This document shows positions 40,276 to 51,319 of a stretch of DNA of 64,000 nucleotides, in pieces. This DNA is from Siphlonurus alternatus (lineage: Eukaryota > Arthropoda > Insecta > Ephemeroptera > Siphlonuridae), in assembly GCA_949825025.1 (NCBI GenBank), contig OX463778.1, forward strand, positions 8,856,733-8,920,732, read 5' to 3'. The notes beneath the pieces are model-generated. The model was not told the origin of the DNA, did no database searches, and worked only from the letters and a program-made list of their open reading frames with translations. Each line of letters begins with the position of its first letter. The stretch's first letter is position 1. The position numbers were made by a program, and so were the translations under genes.

Positions 40276-40497
40276 GAGTAAATTTTTAATAGACAGGTGC
40301 GGATCCAGAAAAAAAATCGGGGGGGGGGGGGGATCCCCGCAGGGGGGTTCTGAAAAATTTTGTTTGTAGGGGTGCTATCTCCATAAGGCCAATGCTAAAA
40401 AAATTTGAGTTGAGACACTCCCTATATTGCCCATGTTAAATCAAAAATTTTGGGGGAGGGTGGGGGGGTCTGCAGTCCCCCACTGGATCCGAGCCTG
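40276..40497. mobile_element. GGATCCAG-type MITE (nested)
   Basis: ACAGGTGCGGATCCAGAAAA at the left, ACTGGATCCGAGCCTGGTA at the right, poly-G inside, AAAATTTTGGGGGAGG before the right end. Confidence 0.8.
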
Positions 40498-40907
40498 GTA
40501 ATGGAAGTATGGTGGAAATATCCATGGTGGAGGACCCACCATATTTCCATAGTGGAAAAGTAGTGCGATGATTGTCATACTCCATGTGAAATCCACGTGA
40601 TCGGTCCACTATATATCCACGTGGAAAGTAAGTGAGCTTCTAGTGGATTGTGCTACCAGGGAGACTGCAATACCCATTATGCAAATCTTGCATGGGTGCG
40701 TTGCGAACAAATGGCTCCCGAACCTGAGCTCGGGTTTTAATGTTACATCTTTTCTTACCTCATATTAGGCATATAATAAAATGCAGTAAACATTAAAAGT
40801 AAAAAGACTGCAATGAGATGCCTACAAAAGTAAAAAGATTGCGATGAGATGCTTACCTTTTGAATAAGGAAAGTGGGGTTCAGAAAACTCAACTTTTGAA
40901 TCATTTA

Positions 40908-41278
40908 AGGTAGAGATAATACGGATCAGCTGGCCCAATGCTAAAAAAATCCCATTCATAAAAATTATGAAAAAAATTTAAAATGTTCTCCTCTACATCC
41001 CCTATCAGTAGGTAAAATATCAGGTATACAAAAACGAGCTAGTTTTCGAGTTATTAATTTTTAAAGTTGACTAATTTAACATGGAGAAATAGAACTTCCA
41101 TGTTAAATTGGTCAACTTTAAAAATTAATAACTCGAAAACTAGCTCGTTTTTGTATACCTGATATTTTACCTACTGATAGGGGATGTAGAGGAGAACACT
41201 TTAAATTTTTTTCATAATTGTTATGAATGGGATTTTTTTAGCATTGGGCCAGCTGATCCGTATTATCTCTACCTTAAG
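40908..41278. mobile_element. Family-3 foldback element
   Basis: TTAAGGTAGAGATAATACGG with ATCAGCTGGCCCAATG ends, joined to the CTACATCCCCTATCAGTAGG and ACGAGCTAGTTTTCGAGTTA core. The outer segment resembles family 4, so this copy combines ends of one family with the core of another. Confidence 0.85.
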
Positions 41279-41320
41279 AAGCATAATTCAAAAGTTGATG
41301 GACTCATTTTCATGTTTATT

Positions 41321-41407
41321 CACTAATGATATCATATACTCACATTTTACAAATATCTTGCACTTAAATTAACATCGAAAAATAACAAAGATTTGTCACA
41401 AACACAA
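41321..41407. repeat. Duplicated 86-bp block, copy 1
   Basis: TCACTAATGATATCATATAC through AAGATTTGTCACA is repeated almost exactly at 45963-46048 in the same orientation. Confidence 0.85.
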
Positions 41408-42712
41408 ACACAGATATTGATTGGAATAATTGATTGGAACATCTGCCGCTTACAACGATCATGCGTGCAATAATGAGAGCAGCTATGATTTGCTATACCA
41501 GAGGGGTAAGCGGACCAAATACCCCCGGACGAAATACCCCCGGACCAAATATCCCCGCCCGGACCGGACGAAATACCCCCGGACGAAATACTCCCGGACG
41601 AAATATCCCCGGACGAAATACTCCCGGACGAAATACCCCCGGACAAAATACCCCCTTGTAAGTGGAGAGGGGCGGGTGACCGACGCGGGAGGGGAAGTTG
41701 ACTTTATTTATAAAGTCTGTTTTTCTGTCGTTTGTCTGACGTCACGCGCGTCGTATTAAAGAAGGAAGTTAGTAACGCCATTTTTCACAACAAATATAAT
41801 ATATATTATGTAATATTCAAAGTATATTTATAGTTAATGCCGTATCAAGATCTCAAATTGCGTCTTTAATTTTATTATATAATACCAACACATACTCAAA
41901 ATTGTGCCGCAAACAAACGATTTTTGTATATGCTATGCTTAATTTGATTGTGCGGCAATTATAAATTGTCTCAGCATTTTGCAGCAAGATTTTGAAGGTT
42001 TTTAAACGATTTTAGATTTTTAAACCTAGGTGTGCCCCTAGCGATTTGAGCAAAGCCCGAAATTAACAAATATTTCGGGCTTTGCTCATTTAAATTTGAA
42101 CATTTCTAGAAGTGCTCAAATCGAAAAAAGCAATCCACGACGAGAAGTTTTATATCGGGCTTTGCTCATTTAAATTTGATCATTTCTAGAAGTGCTCAAA
42201 TTTATAAAGTCTGTTTTTCTGTCGTTTGTCTGATGTCACGCGCGTCGTATGAAAGAAGGAAGTTAGTTATAACTTTAGGCCAACACATCATGCATTAATT
42301 TATCATATCATTCATATCGAATTAAAATTAATGTGTAATATATTTTGATACGATACATTTTATGCATGTTAATTATTAGTCTTTATTGCATTTTTTTTAG
42401 ATTTTTTTTTTAAGCTAAAAATTTTCAAAATCGTCCTTATATAATTTTAATTAACTTAAAAAAAATATAAGTAAATTTTTTTTGTGTAATTTTTTAATTC
42501 TGATTCGATTGGGATAGGTCTAAAAATGCAATATTTTTTATTGTTTCTGGTCCCCTGGTGCTATAGGTGCCGTGAACACTTAACGTAGCGCATGTGTACC
42601 CCTCCTGAAGAAACTTAATTTACTTAAAGTTGTTCTATTTATTTCCTTATTTATTCCTTCCTTTTCTATATTTATATAATTTGGCACCAAAGCCCGAATT
42701 CAATGCGCACAT

Positions 42713-42928
42713 CTAAAGGTGGATTCAGATGGCGGCAACGGCGACGCGGCGCGATTTTAACTTAAAAGCTGCGAAATCCTATGCGGCGGCGAATTCGCAG
42801 GTAATCGCGTTAATTACGATGCTCTTTTTCTTTTAATCGCCCAATATGGCCGCCAATGGATGTTACAGCAAATGCGCATTAATTCGCGTCGCGCCGCGTG
42901 ATAAAAACCGCCATCTGAATGCACCTTA
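42713..42928. mobile_element. AAGGTGGATTCAGATGGCGG MITE (nested)
   Basis: Near-perfect inverted ends (AAAGGTGGATTCAGATGGCG / CGCCATCTGAATGCACCTTA). It lies only in the left arm of the palindromic element, so it entered after the palindrome formed. Confidence 0.8.
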
Positions 42929-43639
42929 AGTGTGCCACTAGCGATTTGAGCAAAGCCCGAAATTAACAAATATTTTGGGCTTTTTGCTCATACAAATTTG
43001 AGCATTTCTAGAAGTGCTCAAATCGAAAAAAGCAAACCCCGCGAGAAGTTTTATTTCGGGCTTAAATTTATTCAATTAAATTTGACCATTTCTAGAAGTG
43101 CTCAAATCGGAAAAAGCAAACCCCGACGAGAAGTTTCATTTCGGGGTTTGCTCATTTAAATTTGATCATTTCTAGAAGTGCTCAACTCGAAAAATACAAA
43201 CCCTGACGAGAAGTTTTATTTCGGGCTTAATTTGCTCACTGTTTTGATAATTTCTAGGAGTGCTCAAAGCAAAGTGAAAAATAATAATTGGAAATTGTGC
43301 CGTATTATAGTAATAATTTGTAATAAATAATTAAAGCAATAAAATATTTTGAATTTAATAATATTTTAATTACATACATCACTTTTTTAATTAAGTAAAG
43401 AAATACAAATTTAGCATTAGCGTGTATATTATTTTTTTATTAAAATATTTCTTTCTGTTTTATTCAAGTCATACTGAAAAATACGATTTTGTCACATTTT
43501 TTATATTAATATTGTATGTTAGTTAATTTAAATAAATTTTTTACAGCTGATATATTATAAAATCATTTTAACTTCATTTACAGAACTTGCTAAGGAGCAA
43601 AGAGCTCCTCAAGATAGTACCAAACCTACTAATTTAAAA

Positions 43640-43738
<99 letters not shown>

Positions 43739-43745
43739 ATTAATA
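43640..43745. repeat. (AAAT)n microsatellite
   Basis: About 26 uninterrupted AAAT units near the centre of the palindromic element. Confidence 0.95.
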
Positions 43746-45671
43746 AATATTACCTGATCGTATTATTACCTGAATTTGACTTATTTTTGCAGGGATTACT
43801 ATCATGGCATTTTAAATTTCATCTAAATTTTTTCTTTGCACAACATATATGTTTTAGATTGACAACCTTTCTTGTAGTTGCAAAACACAAAACTTTGCTT
43901 TGAATTTGCTAATGCTGCTGCTGATTTGAGACACCCTTTTCTTTGTCATGAGTGCATGGTACGTCGTCTGAACTTAGAAATTGTTCATCTGCAACCTGGA
44001 ATTCATTGCTAGATTATATAAATTGTAATCATACCCTTTAATTATAAAAAAATTAAAAGTGTCTCTCAGTGTGAAAAAATCGTGTTAATTTCTTTCAATA
44101 TGACTTGAATAATACAGAAAGAAATGTTTTAATAAAAAAAAAAAAAAAAAAATACTTTACACGCTATTAATGTTAAATTTGTATTTTTATCAATAAATTA
44201 AAAAAGTGATATATAATTAAAATATTATTAAATTTACATTATTTTATTATTTATTGCTATATAATACGGCACAATTTCCAATTATTATTTTTCATTTTGC
44301 TTTGAGCACTTCTAGAAATGATCAAAACAGTAAGCAAAGCCCGAAATAAAAATTCTCGTCGGGGTTGCTTTTTTCGAGTTGGGCACTTTTAGAAATGAGC
44401 AAATTTAAATGAGCAAACCCCGAAATAAAACTTCTCGTCGGGGTTCGCTTTTTCCGATTTTAGCACTTCTAGAAATGATCAAATTTAAATGAGCAAAGCC
44501 CGATATAAAACTTCTCGTCGTGGATTGCTTTTTTCGATTTGAGCTCTTCTAGAAATGTTCAAATTTAAATGAGCGAAGCCCGAAATATTTGTTAATTTTG
44601 GGCTTTGCTCAAATCGCTAGGGGCACACCTAGGTTTAAAAACCTAAAATCGTTTAAAAACCTTCAAAATCTTGCTGCAAAACGCTGAGACAATTTATAAT
44701 TGCCGCACAATCAAATTAAGCATAGCATATACAAAAATCGTTTGTTTGCGGCACAATTTTGAGTATGTGTTGGTATAATAAAATTAAAGACGCAATTTGA
44801 GATCTTGATACGGCATTAACTATAAATATACTTTGAATATTACATAATATATATTATATTTGTTGTGAAAAATGGCGTTACTAACTTCCTTCTTTAATAC
44901 GACGCGCGTGACGTCAGACAAACGACAGAAAAACAGACTTTATAAATAAAGTCAACTTCCCCTCCCGCGTCGGTCACCCGCCCCTCTCCACTTACAAGGG
45001 GGTATTTTGTCCGGGGGTATTTCGTCCGGGAGTATTTCGTCCGGGGATATTTCGTCCGGGAGTATTTCGTCCGGGGGTATTTCGTCCGGTCCGGGCGGGG
45101 ATATTTGGTCCGGGGGTATTTCGTCCGGGGGTATTTGGTCCGTGATTCACCAGAGGTATAGTTTCTGAGTTAGTAAAAATAATCTGCAGCCGTCTCCAGC
45201 TGTGTCTGCATGGCTGTCGTCATGCATGGTGTATGTGACTTAATTTTTACATTTTTGTGCCATGTGTAGTGAAAGTTGCATGCTGCTCACGCGTCACACG
45301 TTATAGACTGTGAGTCACACGTATACGTCATCGAATGCGTATTTTTTCTGGAGTGCTTTATTATTTGGATAACAAATTTGTTTCTTGAATATTATATTTT
45401 AACATATACAATTTCCGCTCCAACCTCATAATTATGTTACGACAACAAACAAAATTATTCTGCATAATATCTCGATATTACCGGTTGCATAGATGCATGT
45501 TCTTTTAATACTAAAATCAGTTTATAAAACCTTGTAACTTACAATATACAGATATCATGCTTATAATATATTATACGCTTATATATACGCAATTTTTACC
45601 TTTTTAACAGACTGCAGTGAGATGATACCAGATTTCTTCAATAACATTTTTTTTTATTTCACCTCTCCGAT

Positions 45672-45960
45672 TTGTAGCCGCTGTGCTAACGGTCGCTGCA
45701 AATATTCACCCCCTCCCCTCCTCGAAGTCAACGGTTTTTTCACAGTGCAAATAGCAAAATTAACCTTAATTTGCACTGCAGCAACTGCCGGTATGTTAGG
45801 AATTTTAGCAGTGCATACTGCATATAGCAAAATTTCCTTAATTTGCGCTGCCAGCAGCGCAAATAAGAATTTTACGTACCCGGCGCTATTTACACTGCGG
45901 CAGTGCAAATAGCGATTTGGCGCTTATTTGCACTGCTCCGCAGTGCAAATAGCTACTCCC
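45672..45960. repeat. CAGTGCAAATAGC-type repeat unit, intact copy
   Basis: Runs from GATTTGTAGCCGCTGTGCTA to CAGTGCAAATAGCTACTCCC and contains CACAGTGCAAATAGCAAAAT without interruption. It is nearly identical to 46055-46133 joined to 47992-48200. Confidence 0.85.
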
Positions 45961-45962
45961 AT

Positions 45963-46048
45963 TCACTAATGATATCATATACTCACATTTTACAAATATC
46001 TTGCACTTAAATTAACATCGAAAAATAACAAAGATTTGTCACAAATAC
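45963..46048. repeat. Duplicated 86-bp block, copy 2
   Basis: Copy of 41321-41407, placed between the two CAGTGCAAATAGC-type units. Confidence 0.85.
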
Positions 46049-46133
46049 AGATTTGTAGCCGCTGTGCTAACGGTCGCTGCAAATATTCACCCCCTCCCCT
46101 CCTCGAAGTCAACGGTTTTTTCACAGTGCAAAT

Positions 46134-47991
46134 TAGTGCTGTTGAAAATTTTCGGATTTCGGATATTCGGATATTTTATTATCCGGATATCCGGATTTTG
46201 GAGAAATGGATATCCGGATAGTCGGATTTTCGGATATCCGGATATCCGATTATCCGTTTGAAATTTCGGATATCCGAAATCCGATCGGAGTTCGGATATC
46301 CGGAACTCCGATCGGATATTCGGATATCCGAACTCCGATCGGATATCCGAACTCCGATCGGATATTCGGATATCCGAACTCCGATCGGATATTCGGATAT
46401 CCGAACTCCGATCGGATTTCAAATATCCGAAATTTCGATCGGATATCCGAACTCCGATCGGATTTCAAATATCCGAAATTTCGATCGGATATCCGGATAT
46501 CCGAAAATCCAGTAATCCCATCGGAATTTCAAATATTCTACAATCCGAAACCTACATTCGAATTTCCATCGATTTTCTGAATTTCAGCTTTTGCTTTCGG
46601 ATAATTTGGATATGAAATTAAGCATGACTGTATTAATTAGTATAATACTGTAATTCAAATATTTAGTTTTAAATTGTTATGTGTATTCGCAATTGCATTA
46701 CATTTACAAATTTTCCACCACTAAATTTTTGTTGAATTAATTTGAATGTTTTTAATATATTGACTATAATGTATATTGTATTGTGAAATGTAGAGGTAAT
46801 AAGTTAATAACTCTAATAATTAAGCAATATAAATAATTATAAATACTTCAAATTATAAATACTTTAAATTATAAATACTTTAAATTATAAATACTACAAA
46901 TAGTATAATACAAAATACAAATCACAAAATACAAGCTTATAAAGAATACTATATTAACATCCTGCCGATGCACTGTTTGCAAGGCTAAAAATACATTCTG
47001 AGTCATTCTGACTTTTGAAAATATTCTGAATATTATTCTGATTGGTTGACTGATATTATTCAGAATGTTAAAAAAATAGGGTGCTCCACTGCATCTAACA
47101 ACGCAAGAAATATTGAAAACACGCAGGCGCGGATCCAGGGGGGGGGGCTGCAGCCCCCCCCCCCCCCCCGAAATTTTGGATTTAACATGGGCAATACAGG
47201 CATTTCCCCCACTCCAATTTTTTTAACATTGGCCTTGTGAAGGCAGCACCCCCCCCCCCCCCCCGAAATTTTTTTCTGGATCCGCGCCTGAAAACACGCG
47301 CGTCTTCATATAAAAAAAAAATATCAGTTATAATAAGAAAATTTCTTTTATTGTAGTAGAAAAACTGGAAAACATTCAAAGTTTCAGAAATTTAGGCTCG
47401 GTTATTAGTTAATTAATCAGTATAATGACTTAATGTACTTTATATTTTATGTTGTTAAGTTTATAATTATAACTTATAGTCTTTATACTTATACTTTATA
47501 CTCTTTATAGTTATTTATGCATTTTATATTTATAGTTTATAATTTGTAATATATTATATAATATTATACAGTATATATAACATATTATATAATTATATTA
47601 TTTATATATATATATATATAATTCAAAATCAGTTTCGGATATCCGGATATCCGAGAATTCGAAATCAGTTTCGGATATCCGGATATCCGAAAATTCGAAA
47701 TCAGTTTCGGATATCCGGATATCCGAAAATTCGAAATCAGTTTCGGATATTCGGATATCCGAAAAACCGAAATCAGTTTCGGATATCCGGATATCCGAAA
47801 ATCTGAATATAGTTTCGGATATCCGGATATTCGAAAAATCTCAAATCCGGAATATTTTTCGGATATCCGCGAATCCGAAAACTGTTTCGGATATCCGATT
47901 ATCCGCAAATCCGAAAATTCGGATTTCGGATTTTCGGATATTTTCGAATCCGGATTTCGGATTTTGAAATATCCGGATATCAACAGCACTA
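46134..47991. mobile_element. 1.86-kb hAT-type non-autonomous element with GGATATCCG arrays
   Basis: Terminal inverted repeats TAGTGCTGTTGA...TCAACAGCACTA are perfect over 12 bp. The flanking GTGCAAAT at 46126-46133 and 47992-47999 is an 8-bp target duplication, the hAT hallmark, and the unbroken site is present in the sister unit at 45741. Subterminal regions (46150-46510 and 47630-47960) are arrays of GGATATCCG and CTCCGATCGGA palindromes. The centre is AT-rich and carries a nested GGATCCAG MITE (47106-47291). No transposase frame is present; the long frames over the arrays only reflect the repeats. Confidence 0.9.
47106..47291. mobile_element. GGATCCAG-type MITE, best-preserved copy
   Basis: CAGGCGCGGATCCAGGGG at the left and TCTGGATCCGCGCCTG at the right are perfect inverses. 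Inside are poly-G/poly-C tracts and AAATTTTGGATTTAACATGG. A further copy is at 48830-48990 with a mutated right end. Confidence 0.9.
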
Positions 47992-48829
47992 GTGCAAATA
48001 GCAAAATTAACCTTAATTTGCACTGCAGCAACTGCCGGGATGTTAGGAATTTTAGCAGTGCATATAGCAAAATTTCCTTAATTTGCGCTGCCAGCAGCGC
48101 AAATAAGAATTTTACGTACCCGGCGCTATTTACACTGCGGCAGTGCAAATAGCGATTTGGCGCTTATTTGCACTGCTCCGCAGTGCAAATAGCTACTCCC
48201 TTAATAAATGTCAGCTGATGAAAAAAGCGGCAAACGCTGTGGGCAAGCGTGAGAACAGTTTTAATTAGATAGATTACTTATTAATTGTAAAATATCATCC
48301 TTTTAAGTCCCAGTTGGTAAAGAAAGGATACTTTTTATAACAAAATATTAAATTGTTCTCATTTAAAACAGTAAAATTTGTTCTCGTTGACGTCATTAGT
48401 CAAATATGGACCGCGCAAGTTGGTCATCGGTGGATCGGTGGTCTTTGGTCTTGGAGAGTGCATGCATGACATGTCCACTTGCAGTATGCATATCATAAAT
48501 AAACAATTAACACAGCTACAGCAGTTACAGCGTGGTTCCAGTTACTATAACATACGTTCACATCATTCTCTTCGCTACTAAAAGTCAACAAAATCCAGAG
48601 TCCAGGTATGTATGCATTTACAAATGTTGTGAAATGTCAAATATGCATAATTATATGTCTTAATAATATGATATTTATAGTTTGATCACTTATGATTTTT
48701 GATCACAGAGATAGGAATTTTTTGACCAATGTTTTTTCTTAACTTAGCTCTTCCCCTTAGCAACAGAGTAATTAAGTATGCATATAGTGACGTCATTTGT
48801 ATTAATTTATTGGTGAAAGTATGGCAACA

Positions 48830-48990
48830 GGCGCGGATCCAGGGGGGTAGCTGCAGCCCCCTCCGAAATGTTGCATATGGATTTAAATGGGCAATATAGG
48901 CATTTCTCCCACTCCAATTTGTTTCTTTTTATGCATTGACCTGATGGAGACATCAACCCCTCCCGAAATTTGGTTCTGGAACAGCGCCTG
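48830..48990. mobile_element. GGATCCAG-type MITE
   Basis: ACAGGCGCGGATCCAGGGGG opens it. The right end GGTTCTGGAACAGCGCCTGT has lost the GGATCC site. Confidence 0.75.
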
Positions 48991-49034
48991 TATGATTTTT
49001 CCTAACTGAACATATGCATACTGTACAGTATTAC

Positions 49035-49705
49035 AAATCTTACCGTTTGTTTACGTGTGGATTCAACTGTGCGTGGCGGACAACTTGAAATTTATATTAA
49101 GGCTCTTATGAATGGTGCCATTCGATCTAGACTCTCTGGAGCTTGGCACCATAGAGTCGGGCGTAAACTTAGACTTATTATACTGTATATATCCCTTCAT
49201 CTAATATTGGTACAGTATGATCATACAGGGCATACAGATTTCAGATTTTTTATTAAGTTCTGTGACATACATGTATGTTTAGAACAAGTCAAACAAATAC
49301 ACAATAACACAATTACATACATGTAAAAAAAAAAAAAAATGTAATACAGTTAAAGACAATATACAATACAATTTATAATTAAGTTTTTTTTATACTGAGA
49401 AATTCCTTTACATCATAATAGTTTTTATCATTTAAAAATGCAAGCAAGTTTTTTTTAAATTGTTTGTAATCTAATTTTTTTAAGCTGTCAGGTAGTTTAT
49501 TAAAGAGTAGGGTAGCATACAGGATGATATCATATACACTGGCACACAGTACATGCAGTATTACAGATCTAAGTTAATGTGTACATACATATACTGTAGA
49601 TTCGAGATTTGACTGGGCGCGGCGGCCTTCTTGTAAATTTTATATAGACGGCGGTCTGTCTGGATCTCTGGCGCCATAGAGTCGGGCGTAACCTAAGATT
49701 TGTTA
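49035..49705. repeat. Diverged direct repeat (49035-49190 and 49590-49705)
   Basis: Both copies have TGTrGATTC, GCGyGGCGG, and the strongly conserved CCATAGAGTCGGGCGTAA followed by TTATACTGTAT. The repeat class is not recognised. Confidence 0.55.
49379..49522 (-). mobile_element. LINE ORF2 C-terminal remnant
   Basis: The minus strand reads LYATLLFNKLPDSLKKLDYK, then a Lys-rich tail to a stop. FNKLPDSLKK plus FKKNLLAFL is the familiar tail after the reverse-transcriptase domain of jockey/CR1-like LINEs, and parallels YNKLPDCLKK at 53475-53520. Only about 48 codons survive. Confidence 0.7.
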
Positions 49706-50439
49706 TACTGTATTATGATATTCATACATACGTCAACACCGGTCATCAATCCGGTCACGGCATCCAGTTGTGTAGACATAATCTGTCTTTGGTGTGTTGT
49801 TTGTAATGAAGCAACTCATTTTTCAAGACGAAGAACACCCGTGCGTTTCGGACAAAAACAAAGTTAAATATGAACCTTGGTACAGTAATGTATACTTTAT
49901 ATGATACAATTACAATATGTATCCGGTATGAATACCGTACATATAATTATGATGCAGTATGTTATCATAAACGGTATGTCATAGTCATACAGTATTTACC
50001 GTACACAGCTTTCTGGGCCAGGGTATCAGGGTCGGTGTGGGACAAAAAGACCCTGAGAGGATTCAAGTCACCTGATTTTTGCGGTGTTCCCACCATCCTA
50101 TCCAAATCTATGTAAGAAAAAAAAAATGATACTGTACTGCTTTTTTGACATTAAAGAATAATTTTCAAGATGGGTTGGTTGGCCAATGTTATGAAAATAA
50201 TGGAGTGGGAGAAATGCCCATGTTGCCTGGTCCATATTAAAGTAGAGTGAGTGATTGCATTTTTTATAATTTTATTTTCTAAAAAAATTTTTTACCTGAC
50301 CTCTATACGGGTCTTTCACCATACGTCACAAAAATATGACGTCACGTGAATGTAGGCAAAAAGCACCTATTTAACAAGGTAGTAGCATACCAAAAACTAT
50401 TTATTTTCTGCGATATGACAATCGTGGTACTTTTGACAA

Positions 50440-50535
50440 TTATTTTATTTGATAGATTGAAATGTCAAGTAATTAGTAAAATTTGTAATTTAGAATTTTT
50501 AAAATTAGTGTATTATGGTTATGCATATTCTTTAA
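50440..50535 (+). mobile_element. LINE reverse-transcriptase remnant, upstream half
   Basis: The plus strand ends with ...FLKLVYYGYAYSL at the TTAA (50532-50535). LKLVYYGYAYS corresponds to the LxxVYYGLxYSHL motif late in LINE reverse transcriptases. The frame continues beyond the inserted element at 53147. Confidence 0.65.
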
Positions 50536-51249
50536 GGTCTGTCGCTATGCAGCCGGCCACCAGAGGCGCGACGTATGCCTTTTAAAAAATAATTATTGGA
50601 TGAATTTTGTTCGGCTTCTTCTGCAGAACGATAAATTATATTCCATTTTTGATGATATAATGTTATTCATACATATAATCTTTAGGAAACCTGTTAATAT
50701 AAATTCGTATCGGTAAGATTTTGATGACTTTATTAGTACGAAAAAATACATATAATATTTCCCTACTTCCTCACAAGCCATTTTGCTGATTTATTTTCGC
50801 CGCAGATGTACCGTACTGCACTGTACATTGTTCCATTGTTGGGGACGAGCGGCCGGCCTGCACCTTGCTCGCTAGCGGTCAGGCAGGCGAGGCGGGCCAC
50901 TTGGCCTGCAGACTTTCACAAGGGTTGGCGCCTTGCGGCTCGCGCGACGCAAATATAATATAATCGCGGGCCGTGCTTTTACCTTATCTATGGTCAGGAA
51001 AAATGAATACATAAAAATATTGCACCATCAATCAAAATGCAATGAATGCAACATTTATTAATGTGATATAAATATTATAAATATAACATACATTTAATAT
51101 AAATTTATAAAAAAGTATATAAAAATATAAATATAAATGATACAAAATATAAAATAATATTAAAATATTAATATAATATAATATTTAATATAATATTAAA
51201 TTTTTTTTATAAAAATTGAAACATATTAATACAACATTATATATTATAC

Positions 51250-51319
<70 letters not shown>

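Larger units (their letters stand above)
37906..40661. mobile_element. 2.75-kb DNA transposon candidate with CCTGGTAGCACA ends
   Basis: The left terminus CCCTGGTAGCACACTCGTGG and the right terminus TAGTGGATTGTGCTACCAGG are inverted. Subterminal TGGAAA/TCCACGTGG words cluster at both ends. It sits in a minisatellite that continues on either side. Inside are short open, exon-like stretches on the plus strand (see separate entry) but no complete transposase. A GGATCCAG-type MITE (40276-40497) is nested in its right part. The superfamily is not assigned. Confidence 0.65.
41505..45148. mobile_element. 3.64-kb palindromic element with terminal 15-bp tandem arrays
   Basis: Flanked by an exact 8-bp direct repeat ACCAGAGG (41497-41504 and 45149-45156). 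Each end is an array of GGACGAAATACCCCC-like 15-mers (41516-41655; inverted at 45001-45140). Then come blocks such as GACGTCACGCGCGTCGTATT and AGAAGGAAGTTAGTAACGCC in mirror order, with repeated TTTCTAGAAGTGCTCAAAT and CCCGACGAGAAGTTT units further in. The arms meet around 43,560-44,060. The left arm is longer, having gained a MITE (42713-42928), a second copy of the CGTCGTAT...AGTTAG block near 42200-42270, and an (AAAT)n run (43640-43745). No transposase frame exists, so it is non-autonomous. Confidence 0.85.
46055..48200. repeat. CAGTGCAAATAGC-type repeat unit, split by a hAT-type element
   Basis: The left part 46055-46133 and right part 47992-48200 together equal the intact unit at 45672-45960. 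The break lies within GTGCAAAT, which is present on both sides. Confidence 0.85.

Noticed and set aside
41505..41660. CRISPR-like array
   Set aside because: The 15-bp units abut without unique spacers, and the context is eukaryotic transposon DNA.
41430..41759. Repetitive protein (TKYPRTKYPR / GRNTPGRNTP)
   Set aside because: It is the 15-bp terminal tandem array of the palindromic element read in different frames; the mirror array gives equivalent frames on the other strand.
46206..48148. Open frames of 60-187 residues rich in DIRISDYP/SDIRISG-like repeats
   Set aside because: They are translations of the GGATATCCG palindrome arrays at the ends of the hAT-type element and of the CAGTGCAAATAGC repeats; they occur on both strands and several frames at once.
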